Shown in pieces: positions 8,484 to 11,559 of a stretch of 11,559 nt of DNA (the stretch's first letter is position 1; every line of letters begins with the position of its first letter). The DNA is taken from contig CAYMFD010000112.1 of the NCBI GenBank assembly GCA_964389475.1, forward strand, positions 1-11,559, read 5' to 3'. The notes beneath the pieces are model-generated. The model had not been told where the DNA came from, did not search any database, and was given only the letters and a program-made list of their open reading frames with translations. The position numbers and the translations under genes were made by a program. Origin of the DNA: CAYMFD01 sp964389475 (lineage in GTDB: Bacteria; Bacteroidota; Bacteroidia; Chitinophagales; Saprospiraceae).

Positions 8484-10058
8484 TTAGATCGCTGCTTTAG
8501 TCTGTGTCCCGTCGACCATCCTCCATATCTGCAATGGATTATCGTCTTTGAGGGCATCCGGTAGTATCGATTGCGGTGCATTCTGCAGGCAGATCGGTCG
8601 TACGAATCTCAGTATGGCATCAGTGCCGACAGAGGTATACTTACTGGTCGATGCCGAAGGGTAGGGCCCTCCGTGGTGCATAGCATGACCGACTTCTACA
8701 CCCGTAGGTACGCCGTTAAATATGACTCGACCGGCCTTTTCCCTAAGGATATCTACTACATCAGCGTGGCTCTCTATCTCCGCATCGCTACCCATCATCG
8801 TAGCCGTCAGCTGCCCCTCCAGGTGGTGGGCTACAGCCTTCACGTCTTCGGCAGACTCGCAGACTACAGCCATAGAAAATGGCCCAAACACCTCGTGGTG
8901 CAGGCTAGGGTTATTGACAAAGGCCTGCGCCGTCGTCTTGGCTAGTGCTGGCTGTGCTGCCCAGGTGTCATCCGTCGTCTTATGGCTTATGGCCTCCACG
9001 CTATCGTGGTTGATCATCGTGGACTTGGTCGACTCGTAGTTGCTGTAGATACCTTCATTGAGCATGGTATGCGCCTTGAGTGCATCGAAGGACTGCCCCA
9101 GAACCTCTAGGAAGCTACCCTGCGCCGATGATGGTGGTATGACCAGTATGCCAGGATTAGTACAGAACTGACCGACACCCATATTGATAGAGTTGGCCAG
9201 TTGGTCGGCCGTCTTCTTCTGGTCGCTGTCGATGACACTTGGTAGTAAGAATATCGGATTGATACTTCCCATCTCTGCATACACGGGTATCGGTTCTGCT
9301 CGCTCGTAGCTGGCCCGCATGATAGCATTACCACCACCTAGTGACCCCGTAAATCCTACGGCCTTGATGGCGGGATGCTGCACCAGACTAGCGCCTTGTT
9401 GGGCTCCGCCAGTCACTGTAGAAAACGTACCTGCTGGCAACCCGCACGCAGCCACCGCCGCTGTGATGGCCTCGGATACTAGGGCATGTGTACCTAGGTG
9501 CGAGGGGTGCCCCTTGACGACGACAGGACAGCCAGCAGCTAGTGCCGATGCTGTATCTCCACCCGCCGTAGAGAAGGCTAGGGGAAAATTACTCGCCCCG
9601 AATATCGCCACAGGACCGAGGGCTTGGTACATCTTGCGGATGTCCACTCTCGGCATCGGTTGGCGGTCGGGCTGCGCTGCATCTATGGTCGCTCGTACCC
9701 AGCTGCCCTCTTCTACAAGGCTGGCAAAGAGTCGTAACTGACCACAAGTCCGGCCCCGCTCTCCCTTGATACGACCCTCTGGTAGTCCCGACTCGGCCAT
9801 AGCCCTGTGTACTAGGGTGTCGCCTAGGTTCTCGATATTATCGGCGATCGTTCTTAGCAGTTTGGCCTTTGCTGCGCCACTGGTAAGCTTGTAGGTATGC
9901 CAGGCTTCGAGAGCCGCATTGGCCGCTTGATCGATCTCTTGGTCCGTTGCGATGACGAATGCGCCGTCGAGTTGCTCTTTGCTGCTGGGATTAGTGGCGT
10001 AGAGGTGGTCTTTTCCCTGTCCGCTTTCTGCACCAGCGATTAAGTTGTTTGTCGTCAT
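8484..10058 (-). CDS. hypH: 2-oxoglutarate semialdehyde (2,5-dioxovalerate) dehydrogenase
   Basis: Aldehyde dehydrogenase superfamily enzyme expected to oxidise 2-oxoglutarate semialdehyde to 2-oxoglutarate with NAD(P)+, the last step of the pathway. The 524-residue protein has oxyanion-site N157 in FGASNFPLAFS, K182 in VVVKGHPSH, general base E262 in YAEMGSINPIF and nucleophile C299 in GQFCTNPG. These segment patterns are those of the 2-oxoglutarate semialdehyde dehydrogenase group (KGSADH type III in hydroxyproline degraders) rather than of succinate semialdehyde dehydrogenases. ATG 10058 shares one base with the TAA stop of the upstream deaminase gene (TAATG), implying translational coupling. 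The C-terminal tail after about residue 495 is less conserved-looking. Confidence 0.92.
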   Translation of the reverse strand: MTTNNLIAGAESGQGKDHLYATNPSSKEQLDGAFVIATDQEIDQAANAALEAWHTYKLTSGAAKAKLLRTIADNIENLGDTLVHRAMAESGLPEGRIKGERGRTCGQLRLFASLVEEGSWVRATIDAAQPDRQPMPRVDIRKMYQALGPVAIFGASNFPLAFSTAGGDTASALAAGCPVVVKGHPSHLGTHALVSEAITAAVAACGLPAGTFSTVTGGAQQGASLVQHPAIKAVGFTGSLGGGNAIMRASYERAEPIPVYAEMGSINPIFLLPSVIDSDQKKTADQLANSINMGVGQFCTNPGILVIPPSSAQGSFLEVLGQSFDALKAHTMLNEGIYSNYESTKSTMINHDSVEAISHKTTDDTWAAQPALAKTTAQAFVNNPSLHHEVFGPFSMAVVCESAEDVKAVAHHLEGQLTATMMGSDAEIESHADVVDILREKAGRVIFNGVPTGVEVGHAMHHGGPYPSASTSKYTSVGTDAILRFVRPICLQNAPQSILPDALKDDNPLQIWRMVDGTQTKAAI

Positions 10059-10984
10059 TATATAGGTAGGCTTTTGTATGCTGGTAGTTGTGGTCTAGTG
10101 GCCAGACCATCTTTTATGATTTGTAAGACCCGCTCTCGCTCAGCTCCCATGAGCGGCTTGCGCGGTAGGCGTACATGCTCTGTACCTATGCCCGTATGGA
10201 CGGCGGCCAGCTTGATATTTTGTACCAGCTGTGGGTTGATGTCGAGTTCTAGAATCGGCAAAAACCACCGGTAGATATCGATCGCCTCTGCCACACGTCC
10301 AGCCTTGGCCAGACGGCATATAGCCACCGTCTCTGCCGGGAATGCATCCACTAGACCAGCTACCCAGCCATCGGCACCCATCAGTATTTCTTCGAGTGCT
10401 AGGGTATCGACACCGCACAGGATCTTAAATCGATCGCCAAATCTCGCCTTCATCCTAGAGACATTCGATATATCTCTGGTGCTTTCTTTGGTAGCGACGA
10501 TATTGGGCACCGCTTGCAACTGATCGAACATATCCATCGTGATCTCGATCTTATAGTCTACTGGGTTATTATACAAGAGGATGGGTAGCAACGTACTGCC
10601 TGCTACCGTAACGAAGAAGTCGACGACCTCTTGGTCAGTAGGCTTGTACATCATAGGGGGCAGCACCATGAGTCCATGAGCTCCATTCTCCTCGGCGGCC
10701 TTGGCTAGTTTGATCGCATTATGCGTACTGCCTTCTGCGATATTAAGTATGACATCCACTTGGTCACCCACGCTGTCTAGGGTTGCCTTTAATAGGTCTA
10801 TCCTATCCTGGTGACACAGCGTGCTGCTCTCGCCCAGCGATCCTCCGATGATGACGCCTTGTACGCCTGCCTCCACTTGGGCATGGATATTTTTGAGATA
10901 CATATCATAATCGATGTCTCCATTCTCGTGAAACATCGTGAGCACAGCCGGATATACGCCTATCCATTCTACTTTCCTGTTCAT
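10058..10984 (-). CDS. hypD: 1-pyrroline-4-hydroxy-2-carboxylate deaminase (DapA/DHDPS family)
   Basis: Expected to convert 1-pyrroline-4-hydroxy-2-carboxylate to 2-oxoglutarate semialdehyde and ammonia through a Schiff base. The 308-residue TIM barrel carries the family GGSLGESSTL segment (47-56), catalytic Tyr138 in LLYNNPVDY and Schiff-base Lys166 in VATKESTRD. Sequence alone would leave it as a generic dihydrodipicolinate synthase or N-acetylneuraminate lyase homologue; the epimerase, dehydrogenase and semialdehyde dehydrogenase in the same operon make the deaminase role the best call. It is the first gene of the operon. The ATG at 10984 has no clear Shine-Dalgarno upstream, as is usual in Bacteroidota. 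Confidence 0.88.
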   Translation of the reverse strand: MNRKVEWIGVYPAVLTMFHENGDIDYDMYLKNIHAQVEAGVQGVIIGGSLGESSTLCHQDRIDLLKATLDSVGDQVDVILNIAEGSTHNAIKLAKAAEENGAHGLMVLPPMMYKPTDQEVVDFFVTVAGSTLLPILLYNNPVDYKIEITMDMFDQLQAVPNIVATKESTRDISNVSRMKARFGDRFKILCGVDTLALEEILMGADGWVAGLVDAFPAETVAICRLAKAGRVAEAIDIYRWFLPILELDINPQLVQNIKLAAVHTGIGTEHVRLPRKPLMGAERERVLQIIKDGLATRPQLPAYKSLPI

Positions 10985-11005
10985 AATCTGTTATTGCAGT
11001 TTATG

Positions 11006-11013
11006 CAAATATT
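11006..11013 (-). promoter_or_regulatory. Possible -7 element of the hydroxyproline operon promoter
   Basis: Read on the - strand, AATATTTG lies 21 bases before the first operon start and differs by one base from the Bacteroidota -7 consensus TAnnTTTG. No good TTTG -33 partner lies at the usual distance. A second near-match, TATATTCG, sits further upstream. Treat this as a weak candidate only. Confidence 0.25.
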
Positions 11014-11264
11014 GAATGTATTTTGCCCGTAAGGTAGTACGAATATAGCCAATAATGATACTATCGTGCTATCTGCTAGGCGGTGGTCTATGAAAAGTTA
11101 CCACGCCAAGTAGTAGTCTTGGTACATACGCTTTTGCAGGTCCCTCGGGGCATTCGTAAGCGACAACGAAGAAAGTCGATTTGGAAGCCCATACTAGCCA
11201 CCGGATAGTTCGACCATCAAAAGCCATCGTATTAGTCCCTAGACGTTACCAAAGTTGGCCTTAA

Positions 11265-11299
11265 TCGATTACAAACGTTTATTAATCGTTTGTAATCGA
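11265..11299. promoter_or_regulatory. Perfect 13-bp inverted repeat with a third half-site, possible operator
   Basis: TCGATTACAAACG (11265-11277) and its exact reverse complement (11287-11299) surround a 9-base AT-only spacer. A third, direct-oriented half-site TCGACTATAAACG (11296-11308) matches the first at 11 of 13 positions and begins 31 bases after it, about three helical turns. No T-run follows, so an intrinsic terminator is unlikely. The layout suits a regulator binding site; it lies about 280 bases before the first operon gene. Confidence 0.55.
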
Positions 11300-11429
11300 C
11301 TATAAACGGCTTTGTAGAACAAGGTCGACAGCTTTCAGCAGTAGGATTATTGCCTGATAATCAGTGTATTATAGATAGTAAAATACTAAGATGCTATAAG
11401 TGTATACCCGATTGGTTGTTGCTTTTACC

Positions 11430-11444
11430 AGATAGTCACTATCT
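11430..11444. repeat. Short palindrome AGATAGT-C-ACTATCT
   Basis: A perfect 7-base inverted repeat around a single base, inside the gene-free right end; CCA before it and TTGG after it extend the symmetry imperfectly. Nearby is a weaker pair, CAAGG (11456-11460) and CCTTG (11467-11471). It could be a protein binding site or part of a terminator for an unseen neighbour; function unknown. Confidence 0.4.
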
Positions 11445-11559
11445 TGGCTTTACTACAAGGCGTGCCCCTTGGTGCTACTCAAAAAGAGGAAACGATATCA
11501 AAATCGTGACGCCTAAAAGTAAGTTGAACAAAACCGAGTCAATCCTTCTCATAACCTAT

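Larger units (their letters stand above)
10985..11559. other. Gene-free region upstream of the hydroxyproline operon
   Basis: About 575 bases without a convincing open reading frame on either strand; the best - strand frame (11069-11227, 52 codons) does not look like a protein. No tRNA, rRNA or repeat-family copy was recognised. It contains several palindromes, listed separately, and presumably the promoter and control sites of the operon. The gene to the right, if any, lies outside the window. Confidence 0.6.

Overview
The window looks like a chromosomal segment of a member of the Bacteroidota. The gene starts mostly lack a Shine-Dalgarno sequence, the operon shows tight one-strand packing, and the proteins resemble families common in that phylum. 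Base composition is near balanced and Ile ATA codons are frequent in both hsdR and the catabolic genes. The genus cannot be fixed from the sequence; a Saprospiria-type organism is only a guess. 

Left part (1-4114, genes on the + strand): a nearly intact type I restriction R subunit gene (hsdR, 311-3550) is followed by a small AT-rich gene of unknown function (3658-3915). Three copies of one dispersed repeat surround them: copy A (71-267) before hsdR, truncated copy B (3565-3642) between the two genes, and copy C (3928-4085) after the small gene. Copies A and C have inverted ends, an inner hairpin and short AGCGTGRCG direct repeats. The arrangement is repeat-gene-repeat-gene-repeat, cassette-like. 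No hsdM, hsdS, integrase or transposase is visible in the window. 

Middle and right part (4115-10984, all on the - strand): six closely packed genes form what is almost certainly one operon for 4-hydroxy-L-proline breakdown. In transcription order they are a DapA-family 1-pyrroline-4-hydroxy-2-carboxylate deaminase, a 2-oxoglutarate semialdehyde dehydrogenase, 4-hydroxyproline 2-epimerase, an FAD-dependent D-hydroxyproline dehydrogenase, an AraC-type regulator, and an M24 (Xaa-Pro type) metallopeptidase. Gaps run from a 1-base overlap to 22 bases. The inferred flow is: the peptidase frees hydroxyproline from peptides (collagen-like material being the natural source); the epimerase makes cis-4-hydroxy-D-proline; the FAD enzyme oxidises it to 1-pyrroline-4-hydroxy-2-carboxylate; the deaminase gives 2-oxoglutarate semialdehyde; and the dehydrogenase yields 2-oxoglutarate for the TCA cycle. 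The AraC protein probably senses the substrate or an intermediate. No transporter is seen. 

Right end (10985-11559): about 575 bases with no convincing gene, lying upstream of the operon. It holds a perfect 13-bp inverted repeat (11265-11299) with a third related half-site next to it, and a second short palindrome (11430-11444). These may be regulatory.
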